Assembly: GCA_964521575.1 (NCBI GenBank)
Contig: CAZFSR010000001.1
Coordinates: 310,001-374,000 of the forward strand
Length of the DNA stretch: 64,000 bases
Direction: 5' to 3'
DNA from: 79-D21 sp964521575
GTDB lineage: Bacteria; Synergistota; Synergistia; Synergistales; 79-D21
The notes beneath the pieces were generated by a model that worked only from the letters and a program-made list of their open reading frames with translations, had not been told where the DNA came from and made no database searches. Position numbers and translations under genes: made by a program. Positions 14,808-23,097 of the stretch are shown one piece after another (within the stretch, counting starts at the first letter, position 1; each line of letters begins with the position of its first letter).

Positions 14808-16319
14808 ATGATGCGGCTGGACCTGGAAAGGGATTCGGGAACGCCTCTTTTCGAGCAGATCGCCTCCGCCTTCCGCGAGAGGATCATGGGCGGCCTTCTC
14901 CGGGAGGGAACCGCGCTTCCGACGGAGCGTGACCTGGCGAAACGCCTCGGGGTCAACCGGAGTACGGTGGTGAAAGCCTACGGCGAACTGAAAGCGGATG
15001 GTTTCGTCGAGGCGAGGGTCGGCAGCGGAACCGTCGTCGCCTCGGTCGAGACGAAGGGGGGGCTCGCCCAGGGCAGGCTTGACCCATTGGAATGGGACGC
15101 GCTGTTCAATCCCGATGCCGGGTCCTGCGGTGACCTCTTCAGCGGGATGATGTCCGTGAACGGGAGAGAGAGCGTGATCTCGTTCGCCTCGGGTTTTCCC
15201 GACCCGGATCTCTTCCCCGCCGACGTCTTCGCCGACCTCGAGCGGAACCTGCCGGACGCCCATGCCCGGTTCCTGCCGAGCCCGGTGGAAGGATTCGGCC
15301 CCTTGAGGGAAAGCGTTTCGGAACTTTTGCACGACCGGGGGATCGAGGTTCCTTCGCGAAACGTGATGATCCTTTCGGGTTCCCAGCAGGGGCTGGATTT
15401 CGCGGCCCGGGCCTTTCTTTCTCCCGGCGACATCGTCCTGGCCGAAAAATTCACTTTTTTCGGGGCCCTTGAAATCTTCCGGGCCGCCGGGGCCCGCGTG
15501 GTGGGAATTCCCACGGACAGGGACGGGATGCGGACGGACCTGCTGGAAAGCGCCATCCGGCGTCACAACCCGCGGTTGATCTACACCCTTCCGACCTTCC
15601 AGAACCCGACCGGCATCACCCTGTCCCTCGAAAGGCGGCACGAGCTCCTGGAAACGGCAAGCCGGTTCGGCGTGCCGGTGCTGGAGGACGACCCTTACGG
15701 CGAACTTCGCTACGGGGGAAGCGCCTTGCCTCCTCTGAAGGCCCTGGACCCGTGCGGGTGCGTGATTTACCTGAGCAGTTTCTCCAAAGTCCTTTTCCTG
15801 GGCTTCAGGGTGGGTTTTGTCGCGGCCCCGGTTCCCGTCATCGAGCGTTTTTCCAGGCTGAAGCAGATGACGGACCTGCACGTGAACACCCCGGCCCAGA
15901 TCCTGCTGGACCGGTTCCTGAGAGAGGGGCACTATGGTCCTCACCTGGACCGGGTCCGGGAGGCATACCGACGGAAGCGCGACCGCCTGGCGGAAGCCCT
16001 GTCCCGCTACCGGCCGCGGACCGGGTGGGACTGGGACCTGCCGGACGGAGGCTATTACCTCTGGTGCAGCCTGCCGGGGTTATTCCCCATGCGGGCCTTT
16101 ACCGCAAGGGCTTCCGAGAACCGGGTCGCCTTTATGCCCGGACAGGTTTTCTGCGCCGACGGGACCCCGAGGCAGAACCGGATCAGGCTGAACTTCACCC
16201 ACGTGCCGGAGGCCGACATCGCCGAAGGGGCCCGCAGGCTTGCGCGGGCTGCGGAAAAAGCGAGGGAAAACGGTTCCGTGGAAACCGCGTTCGCGGAAGG
16301 CCAGGAACCGATCGTCTGA
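14808..16319 (+). CDS. MocR/GabR-type regulator (GntR winged helix fused to class I aminotransferase domain)
   Basis: The 503-aa product has an N-terminal GntR winged helix (GTPLFEQIASAFRERI to about residue 80; LAKRLGVNRSTVVKAYGELKADGFVEARVGSGT). A PLP-binding aminotransferase-like domain follows, with TLPTFQNPTGIT, LEDDPYGEL and the Schiff-base Lys in SSFSKVLFLGFRVGF. MocR proteins sense PLP-linked amines or amino acids. ATG 14808 has AGAGGG 7 nt upstream; longer in-frame starts would overlap the half-site array. It heads an operon with a PhzF-like isomerase, an amino acid racemase and AzlCD, so it probably responds to an amino acid or its adduct. Confidence 0.88.
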   Translation: MMRLDLERDSGTPLFEQIASAFRERIMGGLLREGTALPTERDLAKRLGVNRSTVVKAYGELKADGFVEARVGSGTVVASVETKGGLAQGRLDPLEWDALFNPDAGSCGDLFSGMMSVNGRESVISFASGFPDPDLFPADVFADLERNLPDAHARFLPSPVEGFGPLRESVSELLHDRGIEVPSRNVMILSGSQQGLDFAARAFLSPGDIVLAEKFTFFGALEIFRAAGARVVGIPTDRDGMRTDLLESAIRRHNPRLIYTLPTFQNPTGITLSLERRHELLETASRFGVPVLEDDPYGELRYGGSALPPLKALDPCGCVIYLSSFSKVLFLGFRVGFVAAPVPVIERFSRLKQMTDLHVNTPAQILLDRFLREGHYGPHLDRVREAYRRKRDRLAEALSRYRPRTGWDWDLPDGGYYLWCSLPGLFPMRAFTARASENRVAFMPGQVFCADGTPRQNRIRLNFTHVPEADIAEGARRLARAAEKARENGSVETAFAEGQEPIV

Positions 16320-16339
16320 GAAAAGGGGAGGTTTTCAGG

Positions 16340-17248
16340 GTGGAAACGGTTCGGATCAAGCAGGTGGACGCGTTCACGGATGTGGCGTTCGGCGGGAACC
16401 CGGCAGGGGTGGTGACCTCGGCGGAAGGGCTGGACGAGGGGCAGATGCAGAAGATCGCCCGCGAGATGAACCTGAGCGAGACGGCTTTCGTCACCCCTTC
16501 GGACAAGGCGGATTTCAGGATCCGCTTCTTCACTCCGAACTCCGAGGTGGACCTCTGCGGGCACGCGACGATCGGCAGCTTCGCGGCCCTTCACGAGGAG
16601 GGCCGGCTCGATGCGGCCCGTTCGGTCTTCACTCAGGAGACGAAGGCGGGGGTCCTGGAGGTGGAGCGGTCCTTCCGGGGCGATCGGCCAGTCTTCACGA
16701 TGACCCAGGCGAAGCCCCGTTTCCGGGATACCGGGTCGAGCCGCGAAGAGGTGGCGAGGCTCTTGCGGGTGGACGAGCCGGAGCTGATCGACGCCCAGCC
16801 CCTCGCGGTCTCGACAGGCCTCTGGTGGTTCGTGGCGGGGCTGAAACGCCTGAAGACGCTGCAGTCCCTGGCGCCGGACCTGGGGGCGGTACGGGAATTC
16901 AGCGAACGCCACGGGCTGATCGGGATCGTTCCCTTCTGCCTCGAGACCCTCGAACGGGGCGCGAACGCCCACATGAGAGCCTTCGCGCCTTTCGTGGCCA
17001 TCGACGAGGATCCCGTGTGCGGAACAGGCAACGGCAGCATGGGGGCCTATATCGGGCAAAACCGCCTGGTTGATTTCGCCGACGAAATGGACCTTGTGAG
17101 CGAGGCGGGTTTCGAGGTAAAAAGGCCGGGACGGGTGTTCGTTTCCCTGCGGCGGGAAGGCGGGCAGATCGTTCGCGTGAAGGTGGGCGGATCGGCCGTC
17201 ACGGTGCTGGAAGGCACCATGAGACTCCATGGGGAGGGCTGTCGATGA
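16340..17248 (+). CDS. PhzF-family isomerase/epimerase
   Basis: The 302-aa protein has the two-lobed PhzF/diaminopimelate-epimerase fold. The opening QVDAFTDVAFGGNPAGVV and catalytic-region NLSETAFV (conserved Glu near residue 46) match PhzF, as does EVDLCGHATIGS; the second lobe has DEDPVCGTGNGSMGAYI. GTG 16340 follows GGGGAGG at 8 nt. It lies 20 bp after the MocR gene and overlaps the racemase start (ATGA). The family covers isomerisation of phenazine precursors and many uncharacterised amino-acid-related reactions, so the substrate is open. The neighbours suggest an amino acid derivative. Confidence 0.85.
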   Translation: METVRIKQVDAFTDVAFGGNPAGVVTSAEGLDEGQMQKIAREMNLSETAFVTPSDKADFRIRFFTPNSEVDLCGHATIGSFAALHEEGRLDAARSVFTQETKAGVLEVERSFRGDRPVFTMTQAKPRFRDTGSSREEVARLLRVDEPELIDAQPLAVSTGLWWFVAGLKRLKTLQSLAPDLGAVREFSERHGLIGIVPFCLETLERGANAHMRAFAPFVAIDEDPVCGTGNGSMGAYIGQNRLVDFADEMDLVSEAGFEVKRPGRVFVSLRREGGQIVRVKVGGSAVTVLEGTMRLHGEGCR

Positions 17249-17940
17249 AGACGATCGGGCTTGTGGGAGGCGTCAGCTGGGAATCGAGCAAGGACTACTA
17301 CCGCATCATCAACGAGGAGGTCGCCCGGCGCATGGGAGGCTTGCATTCGGCCGACTGCGTCATGACCTCGCTGGATTTTGACCCGGTGGCGAAGGCCATC
17401 AATGCCGGGGATCACGAGACCTACCGGCAGCTGGTGCTCAAGTCGGCCGGGAGGATGAAGGGATCCGGGATCGATTTCGCCCTGATCTGCTCGAACACGA
17501 CGAACGCCTTCGCGGAAGATGTGGAAAAGCTGCTGGGGGTTCCCGTCCTGCACATTGCCGACGCCATGGGCGCGGCGGTGGTGAAAAGGGGGTTTCGGAC
17601 CGTCGGGCTGCTCGGGACCCGTTCCCTGATGGAGGCCGACACGGTGAAGGGCCGCCTGGAGAGGAAGTGGGGCCTCTCCGTGATCATCCCCGACGTGGAG
17701 GACCGCATCACCGTGAACCGCGTGATTTTCGAGGAACTCTGCGCGGGGAAGATCGTCGATTCCTCCCGGGAGGAATATCTCCGGATCATGGGGAAACTTG
17801 CGGACCGGGGGGCCGAGGGCATCCTCCTGGCCTGCACGGAGATTCCCCTGCTGGTGAAGCAGGAGCACACCGCGCTTCCCGTTTTCGACTCCACGGAGCT
17901 TCACGCCCTCATGGCCGTGGACCTCGCCCTGGAGGCCTAG
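17245..17940 (+). CDS. Aspartate/glutamate racemase family protein (YgeA-like)
   Basis: The 231-aa cofactor-independent racemase has the two catalytic cysteine motifs: ICSNTTN near residue 83 and LACTEIPLL near residue 190. The opening IGLVGGVSWESSKDYY is typical of the YgeA/Asp-Glu racemase group. Broad-spectrum amino acid racemisation is known in YgeA, so L/D interconversion of an amino acid is likely. The start codon overlaps the PhzF stop by ATGA, showing translational coupling. Confidence 0.86.
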   Translation: MKTIGLVGGVSWESSKDYYRIINEEVARRMGGLHSADCVMTSLDFDPVAKAINAGDHETYRQLVLKSAGRMKGSGIDFALICSNTTNAFAEDVEKLLGVPVLHIADAMGAAVVKRGFRTVGLLGTRSLMEADTVKGRLERKWGLSVIIPDVEDRITVNRVIFEELCAGKIVDSSREEYLRIMGKLADRGAEGILLACTEIPLLVKQEHTALPVFDSTELHALMAVDLALEA

Positions 17941-17946
17941 TCCGGT

Positions 17947-18624
17947 TTGAAGGGTGAGCTGTCCAGGGGAGCCAGGGCGGCGATCCCGGTCTCCCTGGGG
18001 ATCGTCGCCTATGCCCTGGTCTTCGGGGTACTGGTGGCGGGAAAGGGGATCGGGATCGGGACGCTGGCCTTCATGAACCTGGCGGTTTTTTCCGGCTCGG
18101 CCCAGTTCGTCCTCGTGGGGATGTGGCAGGCCGGTGTTTCGGCGTGGCAGATGGCCCTGGCTGCCGCGGTGGTGAACGTCCGCTATTTCCTCCTGACCGC
18201 CGCCATCTCGCCCATGATGGAGCCTTACAGCTGGTTCGAGAGGGCCTGGCGGGTCCACTTCGTCACGGACGAGAACTGGGCCCTGTCGATGGCGGAGCGG
18301 CGGAAATCCCCGATCGGGGCCAACTACCTGCTGGGCGGGGGGATCCTGGTCATGGCCGCCTGGTCGCTCGGCACGCTGGCGGGGCATGCCCTGGGCGTTT
18401 CCATCCGGCATCCCGAGCGCTTCGGGATGGATTTCGCCTTCACGGCCATCTTCACCGCCCTGGCGGTGACCATGTGGCGGGGGAAACGCGACATCCTTCC
18501 CTGGGTGGTTTCCGCGGGAGTGGCGCTTTTGGCCCACAGGACGCTCCCGGGGGCCTGGTACGTCCTGCTGGGGGGCCTGGCCGGCGCCTTTACGGCGGCC
18601 GTGGGGAAAGGAGAACCCGCGTGA
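17947..18624 (+). CDS. azlC: AzlC-family branched-chain amino acid exporter, large subunit
   Basis: The 225-aa inner-membrane protein has about six helices and AzlC signatures (FMNLAVFSGSAQFVLVGMW, VVNVRYFLLTA, WRVHFVTDENWAL, GMDFAFTAIFTALAV). AzlC works with AzlD to export branched-chain amino acids or analogues. The likely start is TTG 17947, with GGAGG some 12 nt upstream; no ATG or GTG is available in frame nearby. Its TGA overlaps the GTG of azlD. Within a racemase/isomerase operon it may export D-amino acids or related products (inference). Confidence 0.87.
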   Translation: MKGELSRGARAAIPVSLGIVAYALVFGVLVAGKGIGIGTLAFMNLAVFSGSAQFVLVGMWQAGVSAWQMALAAAVVNVRYFLLTAAISPMMEPYSWFERAWRVHFVTDENWALSMAERRKSPIGANYLLGGGILVMAAWSLGTLAGHALGVSIRHPERFGMDFAFTAIFTALAVTMWRGKRDILPWVVSAGVALLAHRTLPGAWYVLLGGLAGAFTAAVGKGEPA

Positions 18625-18929
18625 ACCTTTCGGTCATGGAGGGGATCGCCGTCATTTCCCTGTCGGCCCTGCTCGTCTGGGGGATCCGCTTCCTGGGGCT
18701 GGTCTTCGGCGAGAAACTGCCGCGGACGGGTTTCGTCAAGCGGGGGATGGACGCCCTCCCCGGGGCCATTTTCGCGGCCCTCGTCTTCCCGGGCATCGTG
18801 AGTGCCGGCATCCCGGGCGGGGTGGCGGCCGGCGTGATCTTCGCCGCGGCACGGAAAACCGGAAACGTTCTTTTGGCCCTGCTCCTCGGCGTGGGGACGG
18901 TGGCGCTCCTTCGTGGGGCCGGGTTTTGA
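18621..18929 (+). CDS. azlD: AzlD-family branched-chain amino acid exporter, small subunit
   Basis: The 102-aa protein has about four helices and matches AzlD in size and content (GIRFLGLVFGEKLPRTGFVKRGMDALPGAIFAALVFPGI). The GTG start overlaps the azlC stop (GTGA), the usual coupling for a two-subunit permease. Confidence 0.85.
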   Translation: MNLSVMEGIAVISLSALLVWGIRFLGLVFGEKLPRTGFVKRGMDALPGAIFAALVFPGIVSAGIPGGVAAGVIFAAARKTGNVLLALLLGVGTVALLRGAGF

Positions 18930-18949
18930 TGAACCAGGAGGTTTTGTGG

Positions 18950-19609
18950 ATGAACCGCATCGACCTTTTCCGGCGGCTGGGGAAGCTCCTGCTCGGCCTG
19001 TTCCTTTTTGCCCTGGGCATCGTCTTGACGATGAAGGCCAACCTCGGTTTTGGACCGTGGGAGGTCTTTCACCAGGGGGTCAGCCTCAAGGTTGGGCTGA
19101 GCATCGGCAACGTTTCGATCCTGACGGGCCTTCTGATCTGCGTCCTGGTCGTCCTGGCGGGAGAGAGGCTCGGCCTGGGCACGATCCTGAACATGGTCCT
19201 GATCGGCGTGTTCATGGACCGCATCCTGGCCCTGGGGGTCATCCCCCGGATGGCGGGGTTCCTCCCCGGGCTTTTCATGATGTTCGCCGGGCTCTTCATC
19301 ATCTCCTTTGCCTCGTACTTCTACATCGGGTCGGGTTTCGGGGCGGGGCCCCGGGACAGCCTGATGGTGGCGCTCGAAAGGAAAACCGGGTTGGCCGTGG
19401 GCTTGTGCCGCGGCATCGTGGAGGGAAGCGCCGTTCTCGCGGGGTGGATCCTCGGGGGGCCGGTCGGTCTCGGGACGGTCCTGGCCGCCTTCGGGATCGG
19501 TTTCTGCATCCAGGCGGCTTTCCGCCTGCTGCGGTTCGACGCGAAGGCCGTTCGGCACGAGACCCTCGACGTCACCTGGAGGAACCTTCTCAGGGGACAG
19601 AAAGCCTAG
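18950..19609 (+). CDS. YczE/YitT-type membrane protein
   Basis: The 219-aa protein has five or six helices and matches the YczE family (COG2364; LFLFALGIVLTMKANLGFGPWEVFHQGVS and SGFGAGPRDSLM segments). Members are uncharacterised membrane proteins, some linked to secondary metabolism. ATG 18950 has CAGGAGG at 8 nt; an ATG at 18929 overlapping the azlD stop is less well placed. It ends the MocR operon, followed by a terminator. Confidence 0.8.
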   Translation: MNRIDLFRRLGKLLLGLFLFALGIVLTMKANLGFGPWEVFHQGVSLKVGLSIGNVSILTGLLICVLVVLAGERLGLGTILNMVLIGVFMDRILALGVIPRMAGFLPGLFMMFAGLFIISFASYFYIGSGFGAGPRDSLMVALERKTGLAVGLCRGIVEGSAVLAGWILGGPVGLGTVLAAFGIGFCIQAAFRLLRFDAKAVRHETLDVTWRNLLRGQKA

Positions 19610-19630
19610 CCTTGCGCACTCGAGCTCTTG

Positions 19631-19662
19631 GGCCCTCCCGGGTTGACCCGGGAGGGCCTTTT
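19631..19662 (+). terminator. Rho-independent terminator of the MocR operon
   Basis: A perfect 12-bp stem GGCCCTCCCGGG/CCCGGGAGGGCC (loop TTGA) is followed by TTTTCG, 21 bp after the last gene. Confidence 0.88.
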
Positions 19663-19827
19663 CGTTTGTGGACATTATCCGGTTTGACATGGGGAGAAAA
19701 CGTGCTGAAATTATCAGATATGTAGTCTATATTGCAAAAACAATAACAGAAGCGCAAGGGCGTCCTTTGCCGGTTTCGGATTCCGGCGGGATGGAGATCC
19801 TGTTTCCCGCAAAAAGGGGGGATTTTC
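19663..19827 (+). promoter_or_regulatory. Upstream region of the aconitase gene
   Basis: This AT-rich stretch holds a consensus -35 TTGACA (19684-19689), but the best -10-like sequences (AAATTA or AATTAT) need an 18-19 nt spacer. The AAAAAGGGGGG ribosome-binding site precedes ATG 19828. No riboswitch or clear operator is seen. Confidence 0.35.
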
Positions 19828-21768
19828 ATGGGAAGGAATGTGACGCAGAAGATACTCGAAACCCACGTTCGCGGGGGGACATTGGAAGAGGGGGCCAGGC
19901 TGGGGCTCAAGATCGACCAGACCCTGATCCAGGATGCCACGGGAACGATGGCTTGCCTGGAATTCGAGGCGGTCGGGATCGACAGGGTACGGACCGAACT
20001 TTCGGTCACCTACACGGACCACAACCTGATCCAGGCCGATTTCCGGAATCCCGACGACCACCGGTACCTCCAGGACGTTGCCGCGAAGTTCGGGATGGTC
20101 TGTTCCCTGGCGGGGAACGGGATCTGCCACCAGGTGCACCTGGAGCGTTTCGCCAGGCCTGGGGCAACCCTGCTGGGTAGCGATTCCCACACGCCCACCG
20201 CCGGAGGGGTCGGGATGATCGCCATCGGGGCGGGCGGCCTGGACGTGGCCCTGGCCATGGCGGGAGAACCCTTCACCCTGGCCATGCCGAAGGTCGTCCG
20301 GGTGCAGCTGGCGGGAGCCCTCTCTCCCTTCGTCTCCGCCAAGGACGTGATCCTCGAGGTCCTTCGCCGTATCGGGGTGAAGGGCGGCGTGGGAAAGGTC
20401 CTGGAGTACGGGGGGCCGGGAGCCGCGAGCCTCTCGGTTCCCGAACGGGCCACCATCACCAACATGGGGGCGGAAACGGGCGCCACGACGTCGGTCTTCC
20501 CGAGCGACGGCGTGACCCGCGAGTGGCTGAGGGTCCAGGGGCGCGAATCCGAATGGGTGCAAATTCTTGCCGATGAAGATGCGGCTTACGATTCGACGAT
20601 CGAGATCGACCTGGCAAGCCTGGAGCCTCTCGTGGCCTGCCCGTTTCAGCCCGACAACGTGGTGCCTGTCAGGGAGCTGGCCGGGCTGCAGGTGGACCAG
20701 GTCATGTTCGGTTCCTGCACGAATTCCTCGCTAAGGGACATCCTGGCGGCGGCTCACTTCCTCAAGGGACGGTCCGTCCACCCCCGTGTCGACGCGGGGT
20801 TTTCGCCGGGAAGCCGCCAGGTCATCCTGGAGGGCAACGAAAGGGGCGCGATCGCCGACCTGGTCAGGGCAGGGGTCAGGCTGCTGGAAGCCAGCTGCGG
20901 GCCGTGCATCGGCATGGGGTTCGCCCCTCCGACCGACGGGATCTCGCTTCGGACCATCAACCGGAACTTCCTCGGCCGCTGCGGGCATTCCACGGGGAAG
21001 GTCTACCTGGTGAGTCCGGAAGTGGCGGCGGCTTCGGCCCTGACGGGTGTCCTGACGGACCCGAGGGACCTCGCCGCCGAGCTGGGGCTTCCCCCATTCA
21101 GGTTCGAACTGCCGGAAAGGCTGGTCGTCGAAGACAACCGTTTCGTCATGCCCTCCGCCGCACCCGGCGAGGTCACGATCCGCAGGGGGCCCAACATCGC
21201 GCCGTTCCCGGAACTGGAAGCTCCGCCCGGCGTGCTCGAGGGGACCGTCCTCCTGAAGGTGGGTGACGACATCACCACCGACCACATCATGCCTGCGGGG
21301 GCCAAGGTTCTTCCGTTTCGCTCCAACATTCCCGAGATCTCGAAGTACGTTTTCGAGGTGGTCGACCCGACCTTCCCGGAACGGGCGAAAGCCGCGGGCG
21401 GCGGATTCATCGTCGGTGGGGCGAACTACGGCCAGGGTTCGAGCCGGGAGCATGCCGCCCTGGCTCCCCGGACCCTGGGGGTGAAGGCGGTCCTGGCCAA
21501 GAGTTTCGCCCGGATCCACCTGGCGAACCTGGTCAACTTCGGGATCCTGCCGGTCGTTTTCGAAAACCCTGCGGACTACGAGTCCGTGGACCAGGGGGAT
21601 GTCCTTTCCCTTGAAATGGGGCATATCGCTGCGGGCGAACCTTTCCCCGTGACGGACGTGACGAAGGGCAGGCAGGTGTTTTGCCGAACGCCCGTGGATG
21701 CCGAGGACATCGAGATCATCAGGGCAGGCGGCCGGCTCAGGTGGGCCGGGAAAGAAAAGGGGGAATGA
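19828..21768 (+). CDS. Aconitate hydratase
   Basis: The 646-aa monomeric aconitase isomerises citrate to isocitrate. The [4Fe-4S] cysteines are visible in GSCTNSSLRD (near residue 294) and ASCGPCIGMGF (near residue 355). Substrate motifs GSDSHTPTAGGVGMIAIG and the C-terminal swivel segment GGANYGQGSSREHAAL (catalytic Ser and Arg) are intact. Its length fits the short bacterial/archaeal aconitases rather than 900-aa AcnA. The isocitrate dehydrogenase gene starts 3 bp after the stop, so the pair makes 2-oxoglutarate from citrate, probably for glutamate synthesis in an anaerobe with a partial cycle. Confidence 0.93.
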   Translation: MGRNVTQKILETHVRGGTLEEGARLGLKIDQTLIQDATGTMACLEFEAVGIDRVRTELSVTYTDHNLIQADFRNPDDHRYLQDVAAKFGMVCSLAGNGICHQVHLERFARPGATLLGSDSHTPTAGGVGMIAIGAGGLDVALAMAGEPFTLAMPKVVRVQLAGALSPFVSAKDVILEVLRRIGVKGGVGKVLEYGGPGAASLSVPERATITNMGAETGATTSVFPSDGVTREWLRVQGRESEWVQILADEDAAYDSTIEIDLASLEPLVACPFQPDNVVPVRELAGLQVDQVMFGSCTNSSLRDILAAAHFLKGRSVHPRVDAGFSPGSRQVILEGNERGAIADLVRAGVRLLEASCGPCIGMGFAPPTDGISLRTINRNFLGRCGHSTGKVYLVSPEVAAASALTGVLTDPRDLAAELGLPPFRFELPERLVVEDNRFVMPSAAPGEVTIRRGPNIAPFPELEAPPGVLEGTVLLKVGDDITTDHIMPAGAKVLPFRSNIPEISKYVFEVVDPTFPERAKAAGGGFIVGGANYGQGSSREHAALAPRTLGVKAVLAKSFARIHLANLVNFGILPVVFENPADYESVDQGDVLSLEMGHIAAGEPFPVTDVTKGRQVFCRTPVDAEDIEIIRAGGRLRWAGKEKGE

Positions 21769-21771
21769 GGG

Positions 21772-23037
21772 ATGAGCAGGTTTCCCGGGTTGGTTTTGAC
21801 GCGATTCGACGAACCGGATCGGGGAGAGGCGATCACGGTCACGGGCGGCACCCTTTCCGTTCCGGATGAACCCGTCATTCCCTTTATCGAGGGGGACGGG
21901 GTGGGAGTGGACGTGACGCCTGCCATGAGGCAGGTGCTGGACGCGGCTGTCGAGCGGGCCTACGGGGGCAAGAGAAGGCTGGCCTGGTGGGAGGTCTACG
22001 CCGGTGAAAAGGCGATGGCCCGTTTCGGCGAGGCCCTGCCGGTCGACACCTTCTCCGCGCTTCGCACTTTCAAGGTCGGCATCAAGGGGCCCATGACGAC
22101 TCCGGTCGGGTCGGGCATCCGGAGCCTGAACGTGGCCCTGCGGCAGGAACTGGACCTTTACGCCTGCGTGAGGCCGGTCCGCTGGTTCGAGGGGGTTCCT
22201 GCACCGCTCCGGCACCCGGAGGCGGTCAACATGACGATTTTCCGGGAGAACACCGAGGATCTTTACGCGGGAATCGAGTGGGAAAAGGGGTCGGCGGAAT
22301 GCGGCAGGGTGATCCGTTTCCTGCGGGAGGAAATGGGCGCCGTGGTTCGCGAGGATTCCGGGATCGGGATCAAGCCCATCTCGGAAACCGGCTCGAAGCG
22401 GCTGGTCCGCATGGCGATCCATTATGCCCTCGAGCGGGGAGACCGGTCCGTCACGCTGGTCCACAAGGGGAACATCATGAAGTTCACCGAGGGAGCCTTC
22501 CTGAAGTGGGGCTACGAGGTGGCCTTCAGGGAATTCTCCGAGTTCTGCATTTCCGAGGACCAGCTGGCCGGGGAATTCGGGGGCGTCCAGCCGATGGGCA
22601 AGATCGTCGTGAAGGACCGGATCGCCGACGCGATGTTCCAGCAGATCCTCCTGCGGCCAGGGGAATACGATGTCCTGGCCATGACGAACCTTAACGGGGA
22701 CTACATGTCGGATGCCCTCGCCGCATCGGTCGGCGGGCTGGGACTCGCCCCGGGGGGCAACGTGAACGAGGAGCTGGCCCTCTACGAGGCGACCCACGGG
22801 ACGGCGCCGAAATACGCGGGGCAGGACAAGGTCAACCCCGGGTCGATCATCCTGTCGGGCGCCCTCATGCTGGAACGCCTGGGCTGGAAAGAGGCGGCGG
22901 GCCTCGTCGTGAACGGGATGGAATCGGCGATCCGGGCAGGCTTGGTCACCTACGACCTGGCCCGCCAGATGGAGGGGGCAAGGGAAGTCTCGTGCTCCGC
23001 TTTTGCGCGGGCCATTTGCGAGCGTCTTGCAGGATAG
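21772..23037 (+). CDS. icd: Isocitrate dehydrogenase, probably NADP-dependent
   Basis: The 421-aa enzyme oxidatively decarboxylates isocitrate. The substrate loop GSGIRSLNVALRQELDLYACVRPVRW carries the Ser and three Arg residues of the E. coli enzyme. TNLNGDYMSDALAASVGGLG holds the metal Asp residues. The cofactor site HGTAPKYAGQDKVNPG and TYDLARQM keep the Lys-Tyr and Tyr...Arg residues that select NADP in E. coli Icd. It is translationally adjacent to aconitase. A long hairpin begins directly after the TAG stop codon. Confidence 0.93.
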   Translation: MSRFPGLVLTRFDEPDRGEAITVTGGTLSVPDEPVIPFIEGDGVGVDVTPAMRQVLDAAVERAYGGKRRLAWWEVYAGEKAMARFGEALPVDTFSALRTFKVGIKGPMTTPVGSGIRSLNVALRQELDLYACVRPVRWFEGVPAPLRHPEAVNMTIFRENTEDLYAGIEWEKGSAECGRVIRFLREEMGAVVREDSGIGIKPISETGSKRLVRMAIHYALERGDRSVTLVHKGNIMKFTEGAFLKWGYEVAFREFSEFCISEDQLAGEFGGVQPMGKIVVKDRIADAMFQQILLRPGEYDVLAMTNLNGDYMSDALAASVGGLGLAPGGNVNEELALYEATHGTAPKYAGQDKVNPGSIILSGALMLERLGWKEAAGLVVNGMESAIRAGLVTYDLARQMEGAREVSCSAFARAICERLAG

Positions 23038-23093
23038 CCGGCAGGCATGAAGAGGGCCCCGGCTTTGGCCGGGGCCCTCTTCATGCCTGCCGG
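23038..23093. terminator. 26-bp perfect hairpin between convergent genes (probable bidirectional terminator)
   Basis: Arms 23038-23063 and 23068-23093 are perfect complements with a 4-nt loop (TTTG). The hairpin starts one base after the icd stop and ends 4 bp before the stop of the convergent Spy-like gene. There is no T-run on either side, so it is not a classical terminator. RNA of either gene would end in, or be protected by, this very stable stem. Confidence 0.65.
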
Positions 23094-23097
23094 TCCC

